DNA of 64,000 bases from Leptospira tipperaryensis (lineage in GTDB: Bacteria; Spirochaetota; Leptospiria; Leptospirales; Leptospiraceae), in assembly GCF_001729245.1 (NCBI RefSeq), contig NZ_CP015217.1:62001-126000 (forward strand), in the 5' to 3' direction. Below, piece after piece: positions 23,569-34,168 of this stretch. Below the pieces are notes generated by a model. That model was not told the DNA's origin. It searched no databases and worked only from the letters and a program-made list of their open reading frames with translations. A program made the translations under genes and the position numbers. How positions within the stretch are numbered: the first letter of the stretch is position 1; the number at the start of each line of letters is the position of its first letter.

Positions 23569-23982
23569 ATGGAAAACTTAGAGCAATCGTTTGCAATGCT
23601 GGTGTTACGTCTTGCGTTGGGATTTAATATTTTGATTCACGGGCTTGTTCGTATTACGTCTGTAGGAGCTTTCAGAGAGTTTTTAATCAAAGATTTTGAA
23701 AATACTCCGCTTCCAACCTGGTCGGTTGCGGCCTTTGGAACCGTCCTTCCTTTTTTAGAAACCGTAATCGGAGCGTTATTAGTACTAGGGTTATTTTCGA
23801 AATGGGCTTTGCTTTCCGGCGGATTGCTCATGATCGCGTTGATCTCCGGAAAGTGTCTTCAATCCGATTGGCATACCGTCGGAGTTCAGATGATTTACGT
23901 TTTCTTTTATTTCTTTCTGCTAAAGGATTTAGGATTCGATCAGTTCAATTTGGATACCTGGCTCGGTAGAATCGGGAAGTGA
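23569..23982 (+). CDS. DoxX family membrane protein
   Basis: A 137-residue inner-membrane protein with four hydrophobic helices. LVLRLALGFNILIHGLVRI (the first helix, with the family's GxxxxxHG-like step), PLPTWSVAAFGTVLPFLETVIGALLVLGLF and RWALL-type second-half helices match the DoxX/SURF4-like family. DoxX proteins are linked to oxidative-stress or respiratory electron-transfer modules, but the role of this one is unknown. AAGGAG lies eight bases before the ATG, the strongest ribosome binding site in this region. It sits directly behind an AraC regulator, which probably controls it. Confidence 0.8.
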   Translation: MENLEQSFAMLVLRLALGFNILIHGLVRITSVGAFREFLIKDFENTPLPTWSVAAFGTVLPFLETVIGALLVLGLFSKWALLSGGLLMIALISGKCLQSDWHTVGVQMIYVFFYFFLLKDLGFDQFNLDTWLGRIGK

Positions 23983-24046
23983 TCGGAAATCAAAGCGGAT
24001 TCTAAGATCAAAAATGAAACGAAGCAATTTTAAATTGAAGTTTCTT

Positions 24047-24065
24047 TTTGGTCAACACGACCAAA
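24047..24065 (-). terminator. Hairpin after tRNA-Arg, possibly bidirectional
   Basis: TTTGGTC and GACCAAA form a 7-bp stem with a 5-base loop. Read on the minus strand it lies 33 bases past the end of tRNA-Arg and is followed by AAGAAAC; on the plus strand it follows the DoxX gene. Confidence 0.45.
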
Positions 24066-24097
24066 TTCGTTTCGACTAAGTTGAAGTGGGAAAAAAG

Positions 24098-24174
<77 letters not shown>

Positions 24175-24181
24175 ATGTCGT

Positions 24182-24592
24182 TTAATGAATATAAGATTCC
24201 AATCGAGAAAGGTGTTCTTCAGGAATCCTGAGTGCAATCTTTTTTCCGCTTGTGTAATTGTATAGCAGTAATCCAGAGATTCCTAGATAAATCAAAATCC
24301 CCGAGAGATGCACAAGATGACCTAACCAAGGACCGACAACGGGAATCCATGACACCGGAACACTGATCAAAAGGAAGAATAGAAAGTAGAGGAAGTTGAT
24401 AAACGAAAGTCCGGAATACTTCCGGACGGTTTGATTTTCCCAATAGAAAGTAAAACCGACCAACCAAGTTCCGAAAAAAGGCAAGGAGACTAAATATACG
24501 AGAAACCTTTCGGATCTCAGAAAACGATTGGTTGTCTCGGGAAGATTACGGAGAGCCGGTTCGTATTTTTTTAAATAATCTTTGAATTTCAT
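24182..24592 (-). CDS. Small polytopic membrane protein
   Basis: A 136-residue protein with a charged N-terminus (KFKDYLKKYEPALRNLPET) and three or four hydrophobic segments: YLVSLPFFGTWLVGFTFYW, FINFLYFLFFLLISVPVSW, and LVHLSGILIYLGISGLLLY, ending in a polar helix. It resembles small four-helix proteins of the DUF4870 type but I cannot assign it. It overlaps the upstream membrane protein gene by 47 bases in another frame, so the two are coupled, and it lies eight bases from tRNA-Arg. The neighbouring gene product has a similar hydrophobic profile, so the two may form a heteromer. Function unknown. Confidence 0.6.
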   Translation of the reverse strand: MKFKDYLKKYEPALRNLPETTNRFLRSERFLVYLVSLPFFGTWLVGFTFYWENQTVRKYSGLSFINFLYFLFFLLISVPVSWIPVVGPWLGHLVHLSGILIYLGISGLLLYNYTSGKKIALRIPEEHLSRLESYIH

Positions 24593-24992
24593 TTTCTAAC
24601 TCCGGAAAAAAAGGCAGGACATATTTTTCTTCCTGATACGCTTTGAAAGCTCCGAGCACGCTGTAGCCTAAAAATGCAATCCAGGAAACATAACTGATAA
24701 AATCGGTGACAATCGGATTGATTCGAATCAAAGACAAGAACCAACTGATTACGGGAAATTCTCGTAAGAACCAAACGAAAGAATAAACTGCAATGAAGGC
24801 AATGTTCAACTTCATCGCCTGAACAAGATGGAAGGACGCAAAATCTTGTGCTTTCCGAAAGACCCAAACAAAAAGCCAGCCAAAGAATGGAACGTAGGCG
24901 AGCGCGCCGACAAGTCCGGGCAATTCTTCGCTTTTTAAAATTCTCAAAGATTCCTGAATAAATTCCTGGGTTTTGAACCGCTCAGAGGACAT
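24546..24992 (-). CDS. Small polytopic membrane protein, partner of the overlapping downstream gene
   Basis: About 148 residues from ATG 24992 (an upstream TTG at 25031 is possible). After SSERFKTQEFIQESLRILKS come about four hydrophobic segments: LVGALAYVPFFGWLFVWVF, AMKLNIAFIAVYSFVWFL, INPIVTDFISYVSWIAFLGY, then a polar C-terminal tail PFFPELENEIQRLFKKIR. The AYVPFFGWLFVWVF and HLVQAMKLN motifs recall DUF4870-like proteins (PxxGwlvP and HaxqAl.f). Its 3' end overlaps the next gene by 47 bases. tRNA-Ser(GCT) begins immediately upstream. Function unknown. Confidence 0.6.
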   Translation of the reverse strand: MSSERFKTQEFIQESLRILKSEELPGLVGALAYVPFFGWLFVWVFRKAQDFASFHLVQAMKLNIAFIAVYSFVWFLREFPVISWFLSLIRINPIVTDFISYVSWIAFLGYSVLGAFKAYQEEKYVLPFFPELENEIQRLFKKIRTGSP

Positions 24993-25037
24993 AGAGGCGA
25001 GGATTCCGGTTAATGGGTAGAATGAAAACAAAAATAC

Positions 25038-25127
<90 letters not shown>

Positions 25128-25134
25128 GGATGTC

Positions 25135-25224
<90 letters not shown>

Positions 25225-25322
25225 AGAATTACTTTACCGTGAGAAAACCCCCCTGTGTCAAGGTGAATTGTTCTTTGCGCTCTTGGTTCTTTGTTTTTCC
25301 TGGAGGGAGGTGTTAGAGTAGG

Positions 25323-26597
25323 ATGAAAACCGAATCTGAGGGGCATAAAGGGAATCCTAAAAAAGGAGATGAAAATAAATTCTCCGAAAAAGTCTTACTC
25401 GAGCCGAGGGCTTGGGTCAATCTTGGTTACTCAATTGCTAATTCAAAAGAAGGAACCTTCTTTTTAAAAAATGCAATTCCAGGTGAAACCGTCAGTGCAC
25501 TTCCGCTCAAAAAGTCCGGTTCCCTTTTTTGGGGAGTCGGCTCTGAAATCATCAAAAATTCTCCTGAGAGAATAGTTTCGGATTGTTCCTCCTTTCCAAA
25601 ATGCGGCGGTTGTTCGTATCGACACATTTCTTACGAGAAAGAATTGGAAGTAAAAAAGTTTCTTCTCCAGGAAACCTTAGAACGTTCTTTTTTAAAAAAT
25701 CATATTCAAATTCCTGAAATTGAAATCTTGAGCGGAGATCCAATCGGCTACAGAAACACCGCACAGATTTCATTGGGTTTTTCCGGTTCTAAAAGAATCG
25801 CTGGTTTTTACGAAGAATTCTCGCATTTGATCGTGCCTCTTCCCAACGACGGTTGTAAAAATCTTCCGAACGAAATGAATCTTGCCTTTTTAGAATTCTT
25901 TCAAAAAGAAAAAACCGGTTCCGCTCCGATTTCAAAAGCAAAAACTCTTTCGTATCGTCTGGACGGCGGAAGAGTCGTTCCTTATAAACAAGAATCCGTG
26001 GTTTTTCGCGAGACTATAAGAATCCCGGAACCGAAAGAGATCGTTTGGGAAATTCCTCCCGGCGGTTTCTCCCAAATCAATCGTTTTCTCGTTCCTCTCT
26101 GGTTGGAAAAAATATACGAACTTGTTCCGGAAGGTCAGGATTCTATATTAGAATTATATTGTGGATCCGGATTGATCTCGATCGCTCTTCATGATAAAAG
26201 CAAGAATTGGATTGGATATGAACTTTCCAAAGATTCCGTAAAACAAGCAAAGAAGAATCTTTCGAAAAACGGTTTATCTGCCCGTGATTTCAAATCATTA
26301 AACTTAGAAACAGAATCGATTCCGATGGAAGATCTGAATTCTACTTTTTGGATTGCGAATCCTCCAAGGGCTGGATTGTCTAAAAAGGTTGTTCAAGCTT
26401 TCCAAAAGGAGGAACCGAACGGATTTTTATATTCGAGTTGTAACCACACGACGTTGGCTAGGGATTTAAGCGAATTGTGCGGCGATTCTTATTTGATTAC
26501 AAACGTCGTTCTCTTGGACTTTTTTCCAAGAACCAAACACTTCGAAGTAATAGCGAAGCTAGAAAAAAGAAAAACTCCTTCCTTTTCAAAAAATTAA
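25323..26597 (+). CDS. 23S rRNA (uracil-5-)-methyltransferase family protein (RlmD/RumA-TrmA type)
   Basis: A 424-residue SAM-dependent m5U methyltransferase acting on 23S rRNA or tRNA. Cys88, Cys94, Cys97 ([16 protein letters not shown]) and Cys178 (PNDGCKN) match the four ligands of the RumA [4Fe-4S] cluster. PPGGFSQIN is the substrate-binding Gln motif, [16 protein letters not shown] the SAM motif, NPPRAGL the DPPR-type motif and [13 protein letters not shown] (Cys373) the catalytic cysteine. The DPPR Asp is Asn here. The N-terminus shows [17 protein letters not shown] in place of a canonical TRAM domain start. GGAGGGAGG lies upstream of the ATG. RlmD versus RlmC versus TrmA cannot be fixed. 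Confidence 0.85.
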   Translation: MKTESEGHKGNPKKGDENKFSEKVLLEPRAWVNLGYSIANSKEGTFFLKNAIPGETVSALPLKKSGSLFWGVGSEIIKNSPERIVSDCSSFPKCGGCSYRHISYEKELEVKKFLLQETLERSFLKNHIQIPEIEILSGDPIGYRNTAQISLGFSGSKRIAGFYEEFSHLIVPLPNDGCKNLPNEMNLAFLEFFQKEKTGSAPISKAKTLSYRLDGGRVVPYKQESVVFRETIRIPEPKEIVWEIPPGGFSQINRFLVPLWLEKIYELVPEGQDSILELYCGSGLISIALHDKSKNWIGYELSKDSVKQAKKNLSKNGLSARDFKSLNLETESIPMEDLNSTFWIANPPRAGLSKKVVQAFQKEEPNGFLYSSCNHTTLARDLSELCGDSYLITNVVLLDFFPRTKHFEVIAKLEKRKTPSFSKN

Positions 26598-26619
26598 AGA
26601 AAGAGCATTCGAAAATTTA

Positions 26620-26648
26620 TTGATAAAGCTAAGTGTGAGATAAAGTAT
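26620..26648 (+). promoter_or_regulatory. Candidate sigma-70-type promoter for the Lys/Asp-rich protein gene
   Basis: TTGATA at 26620-26625 and AAGTAT at 26643-26648, 17 bases apart, about 40 bases before the ATG at 26689. The -35 is a fair match and the -10 a poor one, so this is tentative. Confidence 0.3.
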
Positions 26649-26688
26649 CTCTTTGAATTTATAAAACAAAAAGTTCTTAGGAGATATT

Positions 26689-27285
26689 ATGCTGATGAAT
26701 CTGATTTTCCGCCGCGTTTTGGTGATCTCGATCGCACTAACTCTCGGGTTTTTTATTTTTACCCCCGTTTCTGCAGACAGCGCTTGTCAGGGTCTTTCTG
26801 CTTCTTCCTGTAAATCAAACGATGATTGTACATGGGTGAGCGGTTACACGAGACAAGACGGAGTTTCCGTTGACGATTATTGCAGAGCTAAACCCGGAAA
26901 AGGAAATGGCGACGGAGATCGTAAACCAGTTAAAAAAAGCAAAGATAAAGACGACGATGACGATTCTTCCGTAAAAGAAAAGAAATCTAAAAAGAAAAAA
27001 GATAAGGAAGATAACGCGGACGACGAAGACAAAAAGTCAAATCGCAAAAAGAAAAAGGATAAGGATGAAGACGAGTCTGATAAAGACGATGATTCTAAAA
27101 AATCCAAAAAGAAAAAGAAAGATAAAGAAGACGATGGGGACGAAGTAAAGAAAGAGAAAAAGTCCAAGAAAAAAGATAAGGACGATGACGATAAAGAGGA
27201 AAAGAAATCCAAGAAGAAGAAAGATAAAGACGACGACAAGTCCGACAAAAAATCTAAAAAGAAGAAGAAAAAAGACAAGGACTGA
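26689..27285 (+). CDS. Exported Lys/Asp-rich low-complexity protein
   Basis: A 198-residue protein. A signal peptide (RRVLVISIALTLGFFIFTPVSA) is followed by a small cysteine-containing module, CQGLSASSCKSNDDCTWVSG and CRAKPGKGNG (residues about 33-75), resembling the CxxLSxxxCxxnxxCxWVxGY pattern seen in small exported Leptospira proteins. The remaining 120 residues are an almost pure alternation of KKKKDK and DDDD/EED blocks with a few Ser and Asn. It is likely disordered, highly charged and extracytoplasmic. AGGAG lies five bases before the ATG, and a terminator follows. Binding to polyanions or cations is conceivable; no function is known to me. Confidence 0.75.
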   Translation: MLMNLIFRRVLVISIALTLGFFIFTPVSADSACQGLSASSCKSNDDCTWVSGYTRQDGVSVDDYCRAKPGKGNGDGDRKPVKKSKDKDDDDDSSVKEKKSKKKKDKEDNADDEDKKSNRKKKKDKDEDESDKDDDSKKSKKKKKDKEDDGDEVKKEKKSKKKDKDDDDKEEKKSKKKKDKDDDKSDKKSKKKKKKDKD

Positions 27286-27313
27286 TCTTTTGATCGTTTC
27301 TCATTTCTATATC

Positions 27314-27340
27314 AAAAGCCGGAGTTGCTCCGGCTTTTTT
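27314..27340 (+). terminator. Rho-independent terminator
   Basis: AAAAGCCGGAG and CTCCGGCTTTT form an 11-bp stem with a TTG loop and a six-base U-run. It lies between the Lys/Asp-rich gene and the convergent AraC gene, whose stop codon it touches. Confidence 0.9.
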
Positions 27341-28073
27341 ATTTAAACCACTGCTTAGGAGTTTTTCCGGTTCTTTTCTTAAACTCGCGGATGAAATGAG
27401 CCTGGTCATAGTATCCGGAAACGTATGCAAGATCCGTTAAGTTTTTGCTATATTCCTTGATTGATAATGATTTTCTAAAACGAATGAGATCGGAATATTC
27501 TTTTGGGGAAAGGCCGATATAAGTTTTGAAATCTCTTTCCATTTTACTCTGACTAATCCCCAATTCTTTACATAGTGAAGAAATCGAAACTTTTCCATCG
27601 GCGGCTTTCATCTTTGAAAGGACGTGTTTGATATAGGGATTAGATTCTTTCTGTTTTTTTAAGTTCTTGTAAAAACGATTCCAGGCCCAGCCGGAAGAAA
27701 GATTCTTTGCTCTTTCTTCGATACATTCCGCTCTAAATTCGGAAATCGATTTTGCTGAAAATAAATCTTCCAGACCAATGCTTTGGCCGGTAATTTCTTT
27801 CAAAGGTTCCTTGAGAAAAACCGATAACTCATGAGGAGGAATTTGAATCAAAAAAGAATCAACACCTTCTTTAGAAAAGAAAGTTCTTGAACCGGTCAGA
27901 ATTCCGGTGATTCCAGCAGAATTTAATTCTATCTTCTTTTGATCTTGGACTAAAAAAATACTTCCCTGAGTTTGAATGCCGATGACGCAATTTTCACCGG
28001 GTATTATTTCATATTCAGAGGAAAAGGTCTTACGATTCCAATAAAATAGAACTGAATTTTCTTTGTGATTCAT
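27339..28073 (-). CDS. AraC family transcriptional regulator
   Basis: A 244-residue DNA-binding protein. The N-terminal part (YEIIPGENCVIGIQTQGSIF, then LIQIPPHELSVFLKEPLKEI) looks like an AraC-type sensor of the DUF6597 kind. The C-terminal part has VSISSLCKELGISQSKMERD and LTDLAYVSGYYDQAHFIREF, ending TGKTPKQWFK, the double helix-turn-helix. It lies 47 bases downstream of the hemerythrin-like gene on the same strand and may be co-transcribed with it; regulation of that gene is plausible but unproven. Confidence 0.86.
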   Translation of the reverse strand: MNHKENSVLFYWNRKTFSSEYEIIPGENCVIGIQTQGSIFLVQDQKKIELNSAGITGILTGSRTFFSKEGVDSFLIQIPPHELSVFLKEPLKEITGQSIGLEDLFSAKSISEFRAECIEERAKNLSSGWAWNRFYKNLKKQKESNPYIKHVLSKMKAADGKVSISSLCKELGISQSKMERDFKTYIGLSPKEYSDLIRFRKSLSIKEYSKNLTDLAYVSGYYDQAHFIREFKKRTGKTPKQWFK

Positions 28074-28120
28074 GAACTTAACGAATTTATTTTAGATTCT
28101 ATCTCATCTGAATTTCAAGC

Positions 28121-28723
28121 TCAATTTGATTTCGAATTTAGAACGGCTCCTGTCATCGATTCGAATCCGTTCCTTTCTCGAGGTGGCAGAGTTGGGGCAA
28201 TGTATTTTATCCAGAGTTTTAAGTCCGATGCGCTCAGTGAAATTATGATTTGTTTCTGTTGTTCTTCCAATTCAGAATCGGAAAAGTGTTCCCAGATTTT
28301 TTTCTGAGTGATCGTCTCTTCGTGCTCCATATGATTGAAATATGAAACTTGAAATGAGATTAACTTATCATAAAATTCTAAAATTTTAGGAGAGAGCGCC
28401 TCGGGTTGTTCTATGAGTTCGGAAATGGCTGCGGTTATTTCCTTGAGTTCTTCGATTGTGGTTTCTAATCTTTTGTGTTCTTCTTTGTCTTTAAAGGCAA
28501 AGGAAGGATCAATCAAAGCCAATTGTTTTAGTGAAACCGATTCTTCATCCTCCGCGTGTACTTTTAGGATTCTAAAAACTTCTTCGGAAATGGAAATAAA
28601 ATTCTGTATGTCTTTTGAATCGGACGGATTTGTTTTTCCGGTCTCGAATAACCAAATGGAGAATGCGTTACGGATTCCTCTGTGAGGTAGGTCGTAGATT
28701 TTTCTTCGTGATTCATTTTGCAT
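28121..28723 (-). CDS. Hemerythrin domain-containing protein
   Basis: A 200-residue cytosolic protein built of helices with di-iron-type ligands: HRGIRNAF (His14), VHAEDEE, EEHKRLETTIEEL (an HxxxE), and VSYFNHMEHEETI (HxxxE with a further His). This is the pattern of bacterial hemerythrin-like proteins, which bind O2 or NO, or repair iron-sulphur clusters. AGGAGG lies eight bases before the ATG, a consensus ribosome binding site. An AraC regulator follows on the same strand. Sensing of NO or O2 through the pair is an attractive but untested reading. Confidence 0.78.
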   Translation of the reverse strand: MQNESRRKIYDLPHRGIRNAFSIWLFETGKTNPSDSKDIQNFISISEEVFRILKVHAEDEESVSLKQLALIDPSFAFKDKEEHKRLETTIEELKEITAAISELIEQPEALSPKILEFYDKLISFQVSYFNHMEHEETITQKKIWEHFSDSELEEQQKQIIISLSASDLKLWIKYIAPTLPPRERNGFESMTGAVLNSKSN

Positions 28724-28802
28724 GATAGCCTCCTAAATCTATTGAGAAGACTATCATTTTTGAAACGATAAGAATTGTATAAATTCGTCAAAATTAAAAT
28801 TT

Positions 28803-30101
28803 TCAAATACGGATTGAATACCCGATGTTAAAAAAGTAAATTCCCCTTACGATATGTTGGCTTTGGTAATGTTGAATGAGTTCTCTTGAAACGTATTCAT
28901 TTGGAGAATTGTTCGTTATATAATTGATTGCCGCTTGGTTGAAATAGCCGTGAACCTTTGACGGATCCGTTGTTCTGCCGTCGGTTTGATTTGTATCCTG
29001 ATATACGCCCGAACTTGGAGTAGAAAGCTGATTGTCCACAAGAGCGGGAGTGGCTCTGTACATCCAATTCAACGCAATGAAAAAATCACTATAGTTGAAT
29101 TGAATTCTGGGACTTACATCGCTGATTCCTTTTCTACGATCCGTGTTGTCATTTACGTCCTGATATCCGCTCACAAGGCTCGGCGTCACTTGGATCATTC
29201 TTCCTTTAAAGTATTCGTGACTGAGCGTCAAACGAAGGTTATGCGTCCCTTGAAAGGCTCCGTTTGTCTCGGATAACATTTTACTGTTAACGGTAAGTTG
29301 CGGATTGAGATATTCTAAGAAGGGCGGCTTCCAACCGAAAACAAGATAACCGCGCATAACAAATGAAGGATCATCGACGTTGATAAATAAGAATCCTACC
29401 GAAAAGGCGCCGAGCTTTGTTAGATGTTCGTAAGACGTAGCGGTAAATAGATAATCATTTAAACCGTTCTTTTCTTTTCGTAATTTTGTTTCGTTCGGAT
29501 CGAAACTCAATTGCCCTGTTTGGATAAATTGATTCACGAGTTGTGTTTGATCTTTACCTCCGGATGTATTTTGAAAAAAGCCATCCGAGTCAGTGTTACT
29601 ACGATCGACTAACGGATTCATTACGGTAAAACCGATTCTGAGTTGCGGAGGAAGTCCTAACAGGTTTACGGAAGAGGTGAGATAATAAGATTCATAATAG
29701 TCGGTGTATTTCATATTGTTTCTTCGAGCTTGCCTTTCACCGAAGAGACTGGCTCCTTGAAAAGCTCCATCGTTGGAAAGAAATTGAGTTAGCTGAACTG
29801 AATGTTCCGGAAGCGGAGATTTTTCCTCGACCGGCTTTGGAGAAGGAAGGCTTTCATCCGAAGAAATTTCAGGGGCTTCTTCAGTGAGATCCGGGGAAAC
29901 CTTTCTAACCTTCTCTTTGCGAATTCTAAGAATGATTCCGTCCTCGTCTTCAAATTGAATTTCCGTATTCGATTCTTTAATTATTTTTACCTTCTTAAAA
30001 GTTTTTCCACCGACCATTTCGATTTGAACGGAGTAAACGGAAAAAATCGGAAGTAAGAAAATCAGGAAGGAGAATAGAAAACGAAGGAGAGAATAGTTCA
30101 T
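28803..30101 (-). CDS. Exported outer-membrane-like protein with N-terminal nucleation domain
   Basis: A 432-residue protein with a signal peptide (RFLFSFLIFLLPIFSVYS). Residues about 25-68 (VQIEMVGGKTFKKVKIIKES, then IILRIRKEKVRKV) form a short SH3-like/LSm-like beta module often seen at the start of spirochaetal exported proteins. After a Pro/Ser/Glu linker (about 70-100) the rest has alternating hydrophobic strands, frequent Tyr/Asn/Gly turns and ends in FNIGYSIRI, which fits an outer-membrane beta-barrel closing strand (terminal aromatic/hydrophobic pattern). It is the only gene of its transcript. No family is recognised; porin-like or surface role is inferred. Confidence 0.6.
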   Translation of the reverse strand: MNYSLLRFLFSFLIFLLPIFSVYSVQIEMVGGKTFKKVKIIKESNTEIQFEDEDGIILRIRKEKVRKVSPDLTEEAPEISSDESLPSPKPVEEKSPLPEHSVQLTQFLSNDGAFQGASLFGERQARRNNMKYTDYYESYYLTSSVNLLGLPPQLRIGFTVMNPLVDRSNTDSDGFFQNTSGGKDQTQLVNQFIQTGQLSFDPNETKLRKEKNGLNDYLFTATSYEHLTKLGAFSVGFLFINVDDPSFVMRGYLVFGWKPPFLEYLNPQLTVNSKMLSETNGAFQGTHNLRLTLSHEYFKGRMIQVTPSLVSGYQDVNDNTDRRKGISDVSPRIQFNYSDFFIALNWMYRATPALVDNQLSTPSSGVYQDTNQTDGRTTDPSKVHGYFNQAAINYITNNSPNEYVSRELIQHYQSQHIVRGIYFFNIGYSIRI

Positions 30102-30514
30102 TCTTTCATAAAAAATTGACGCAGAATTTTTCCAAATTAAATTAAAGAATCATTATCATTCCTTTCGCCTAATAGTTTTAGAATTTTAATTCTTCTTAGA
30201 AAAAAATAAGAACAACTTTGGAAACGGAAAGTCTAAAGACTTTTCCCGCCCCTTATCTTATTTGATATCAAATTAAATATTTCGTGGTTTCGACTGGATT
30301 TCAGTAAGCAGATTTTATATCGAACGTTATGGCAAATTGGAAAAAAAAATTCTGCGTTAGTCATTATTTCCTAATTCAAGTTGACTGACTGTTCGTTACA
30401 ACCGTAGGATTGTTTTGGGCAAAAAACCCGGGCCGGCAGAAGAACGAGAGATGGGATCCTTTAGGGATGTAGTCGTTCTCCAGGGCCATAAATGAAAATG
30501 GAGAATAGTGAAAG
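30102..30514. other. Intergenic region of about 410 bases
   Basis: It separates divergent genes (30101 minus and 30515 plus). It contains the small palindrome TTTGATATCAAA near 30261, a candidate promoter at 30381-30410, a GC-rich stretch AACCCGGGCCGGCAG near 30425-30440 and the leader of the SGNH hydrolase gene. I see no open frame or RNA gene. Confidence 0.6.
30381..30410 (+). promoter_or_regulatory. Candidate sigma-70-type promoter for the SGNH hydrolase gene
   Basis: TTGACT at 30381-30386 and TAGGAT at 30405-30410 with an 18-base spacer, about 105 bases ahead of the ATG at 30515. The -35 is close to consensus. Confidence 0.4.
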
Positions 30515-31786
30515 ATGAAAAAAGCTAATTGGATTGCGACTCTTCTGTTTGTGCTCGGATTCGGCGTAGGATCTTTATCCGCGCAGACTCAGGCTCAACT
30601 TTTTGCGAAGCCTGGGGTTATTGGAGACTCTTTGAGTCATGGTTTCTTTGGAGCGACAGTAGAGAAAAAAACTCAGGATTGGGCTTATCCGGTTCTGGTC
30701 AGCAAACAAGCCGGAGCTTCCGTTTCGTATAACGTTCTGAAAGGACCTTATATTAATTTGGAAGACGTTCTGAAAGGGGATTGTGGTGTTTTCTGTATCG
30801 CTGGTTCTATCATTGGTGGTAACGGTTCAACTGTGAGCCTTCCTACCCATGCGGGAATTACAGGAGCTGAATATACTTCCGTTTTGAGAACTTCCGGAAA
30901 ATGCGAAGACGTCACCGCAACTAAGTGGGATAAACAATGGTATTGGGCAACATGGTACTGGTATACCTATCGTTGGGTACAAGTTCAAGATTGTAAAGAA
31001 CCTGATAAGTTTCATCAATTTGGTCTTCGGGATTCCGGAACTCAAATTGAGATTATGGAAAAAGTCAGACCTTCTTTTCTTTTTGGAACTGTAGCTGCGA
31101 ATCATGTTCTCTGTACTGCGCTTTCTACAACAACAGCTTGTTTGGACGAGGCTCGTTATAAAAGAGATATTCGCGAAGTGATGAGAAGACTGGCTGCGAT
31201 TGGAAGTTTGAAGGGAGGTGTTCTCTTTACAATTCCAAACGTAACTGCGATTGCTTTCTTGGAACCTTATAAGGATCCTCAAGGAAGAGCAAATTACTCC
31301 GGCCTGAAAGCATTCTTCAGAAGCTCTGTGTCCGATCCGAACCAAGTCTTAGATGCGAGTGAAGTTGCAACCATTACTAACTTTTTGGCTATGTTGAATA
31401 ACGAAGTCAAAGCGCAAGGTGCAGCGATGGGATTTGCAGTTGCTGATCTGAAAGTTGTCTTTGATGATATCAAAGAAAACGGACGTATCGTAAAAAGCCC
31501 TTCCGGTTGGAGCCCTGGTTACGCTCGCGCAAGCTGGCCGTTACCAAACCAACCAGGAGTTTTTGGTTTAGACGGAGTACACCCGAACATGTTCGGACAC
31601 TCGGTGTTTGCTAACGAACTGATCAAAGTCATCAACGTACGTTATGGCTTAAATCTGGCTCAAGTAAGCGAATACACCGCTTGGTACTACGACACTCTAA
31701 ACAGAAATCCGATCGACTTGAAGAAATTCCTGACCGATACAATTTTCGGACAGTTCATTTCTTGGGTAATCGGGATTTTCGTTTAA
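30515..31786 (+). CDS. Exported SGNH/GDSL hydrolase
   Basis: A 423-residue protein with a signal peptide ([20 protein letters not shown]). [15 protein letters not shown] holds block I with the nucleophile Ser39 in [13 protein letters not shown] and the [15 protein letters not shown] strand correspond to later blocks (the Asn of block III may be in VAANHV); and [20 protein letters not shown] gives the DxxH catalytic pair. It should hydrolyse esters or lipids in the periplasm or outside the cell. Codons are strongly biased and the protein looks well expressed. It is followed by a terminator and then the anchored helical protein at 31877. Cys pairs in the first third may form disulphides. Confidence 0.78.
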   Translation: MKKANWIATLLFVLGFGVGSLSAQTQAQLFAKPGVIGDSLSHGFFGATVEKKTQDWAYPVLVSKQAGASVSYNVLKGPYINLEDVLKGDCGVFCIAGSIIGGNGSTVSLPTHAGITGAEYTSVLRTSGKCEDVTATKWDKQWYWATWYWYTYRWVQVQDCKEPDKFHQFGLRDSGTQIEIMEKVRPSFLFGTVAANHVLCTALSTTTACLDEARYKRDIREVMRRLAAIGSLKGGVLFTIPNVTAIAFLEPYKDPQGRANYSGLKAFFRSSVSDPNQVLDASEVATITNFLAMLNNEVKAQGAAMGFAVADLKVVFDDIKENGRIVKSPSGWSPGYARASWPLPNQPGVFGLDGVHPNMFGHSVFANELIKVINVRYGLNLAQVSEYTAWYYDTLNRNPIDLKKFLTDTIFGQFISWVIGIFV

Positions 31787-31831
31787 CAAAATTTCTTCCT
31801 CGATTTTTAAGGAAGAAGACAGTAAATTTGG

Positions 31832-31860
31832 AACGTCGCCTTTTAAAGGCGGCGTTTTTT
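31832..31860 (+). terminator. Rho-independent terminator after the SGNH hydrolase
   Basis: ACGTCGCC and GGCGGCGT pair with one T-G wobble across a TTTTAAA loop, followed by TTTTTT. It stands between the SGNH hydrolase and the gene at 31877. Confidence 0.85.
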
Positions 31861-31876
31861 ATTTAAAGCGAGTTAT

Positions 31877-32563
31877 ATGGAAGTTAGAAAGAAATTAATT
31901 TTCGCCGCAATTCTAATTGCATTAGTTCTAATATTATTTATTATTTTTTGGCCCGAAGATCGAAAGAAAAATTCTCTTTCCATGGCGGAGGAGAGCGAAG
32001 CCGTATTAAAAACAAAATATTATTCCGAAATGGATCCGTATTTTCCGGACGCGCCGCATCCGTTCAACGAAGACCCTGAATTGGAAGGTCAGGCAAAGCG
32101 TCTTTGGCCCGAAGCTTTTCGTCCCAAAAAAACACCCGAAGAAAAGGAACAGATTCGAAAGGAATGGACCGATTTTATCGCAAGATATCCTAAGAATATT
32201 TATATTCCATCCGAGTTTAAACCGGCGTTATCCGAAGAAGAAGAAAAAGAAGCGAGAGAAAGACTGGATCATATCGGAAGCGTAGAGGCTAAGAATGCGA
32301 TTTCCAGATCTTTAGGCAAGTATGCCGAGCCAGGTAACGAACCCAAAGCTCCTACGGATGCCAGCGTAAATCCGAAAGAACAACTTGCTTATGTGAATTA
32401 TAAAATCGAAGAACTGGAATCTAGAATCCAATTGATTGAATATACGATTCAGCAGGGAAAATTAGATCCGTCTCAGGTTGGAACTGCAAATCAAGACCTT
32501 GCCGTATGGAAAAAAGAACTCGCCGGTCTAAAACAAGTCCAGAGTTTGATTCCTCGCTCATAA
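31877..32563 (+). CDS. Membrane-anchored helical protein of unknown function
   Basis: A 228-residue protein with one N-terminal membrane anchor ([20 protein letters not shown]) and a charged, mostly helical extracytoplasmic part: [36 protein letters not shown] and a C-terminal coiled coil [18 protein letters not shown] to [13 protein letters not shown] recognise no family. It follows a secreted SGNH hydrolase and precedes lipoprotein genes, and its design (single anchor plus helical arm) is like that of lipase foldases, but no foldase motif is visible and a terminator separates it from the hydrolase. Function open. Confidence 0.55.
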   Translation: MEVRKKLIFAAILIALVLILFIIFWPEDRKKNSLSMAEESEAVLKTKYYSEMDPYFPDAPHPFNEDPELEGQAKRLWPEAFRPKKTPEEKEQIRKEWTDFIARYPKNIYIPSEFKPALSEEEEKEARERLDHIGSVEAKNAISRSLGKYAEPGNEPKAPTDASVNPKEQLAYVNYKIEELESRIQLIEYTIQQGKLDPSQVGTANQDLAVWKKELAGLKQVQSLIPRS

Positions 32564-32612
32564 GTTCGTTATCGATTCGAAAGGATCAATTGTTTAAGTC
32601 AAAGGAGAAAAC

Positions 32613-34160
<1,548 letters not shown>

Positions 34161-34168
34161 CCAGGCTT

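Noticed and set aside
26877..27278. Long Ser/Phe/Leu-rich open frame on the minus strand opposite the Lys/Asp-rich gene
   Set aside because: It is the mirror of AAA/GAA/GAT codon runs on the plus strand and has no ribosome binding site or recognisable family.
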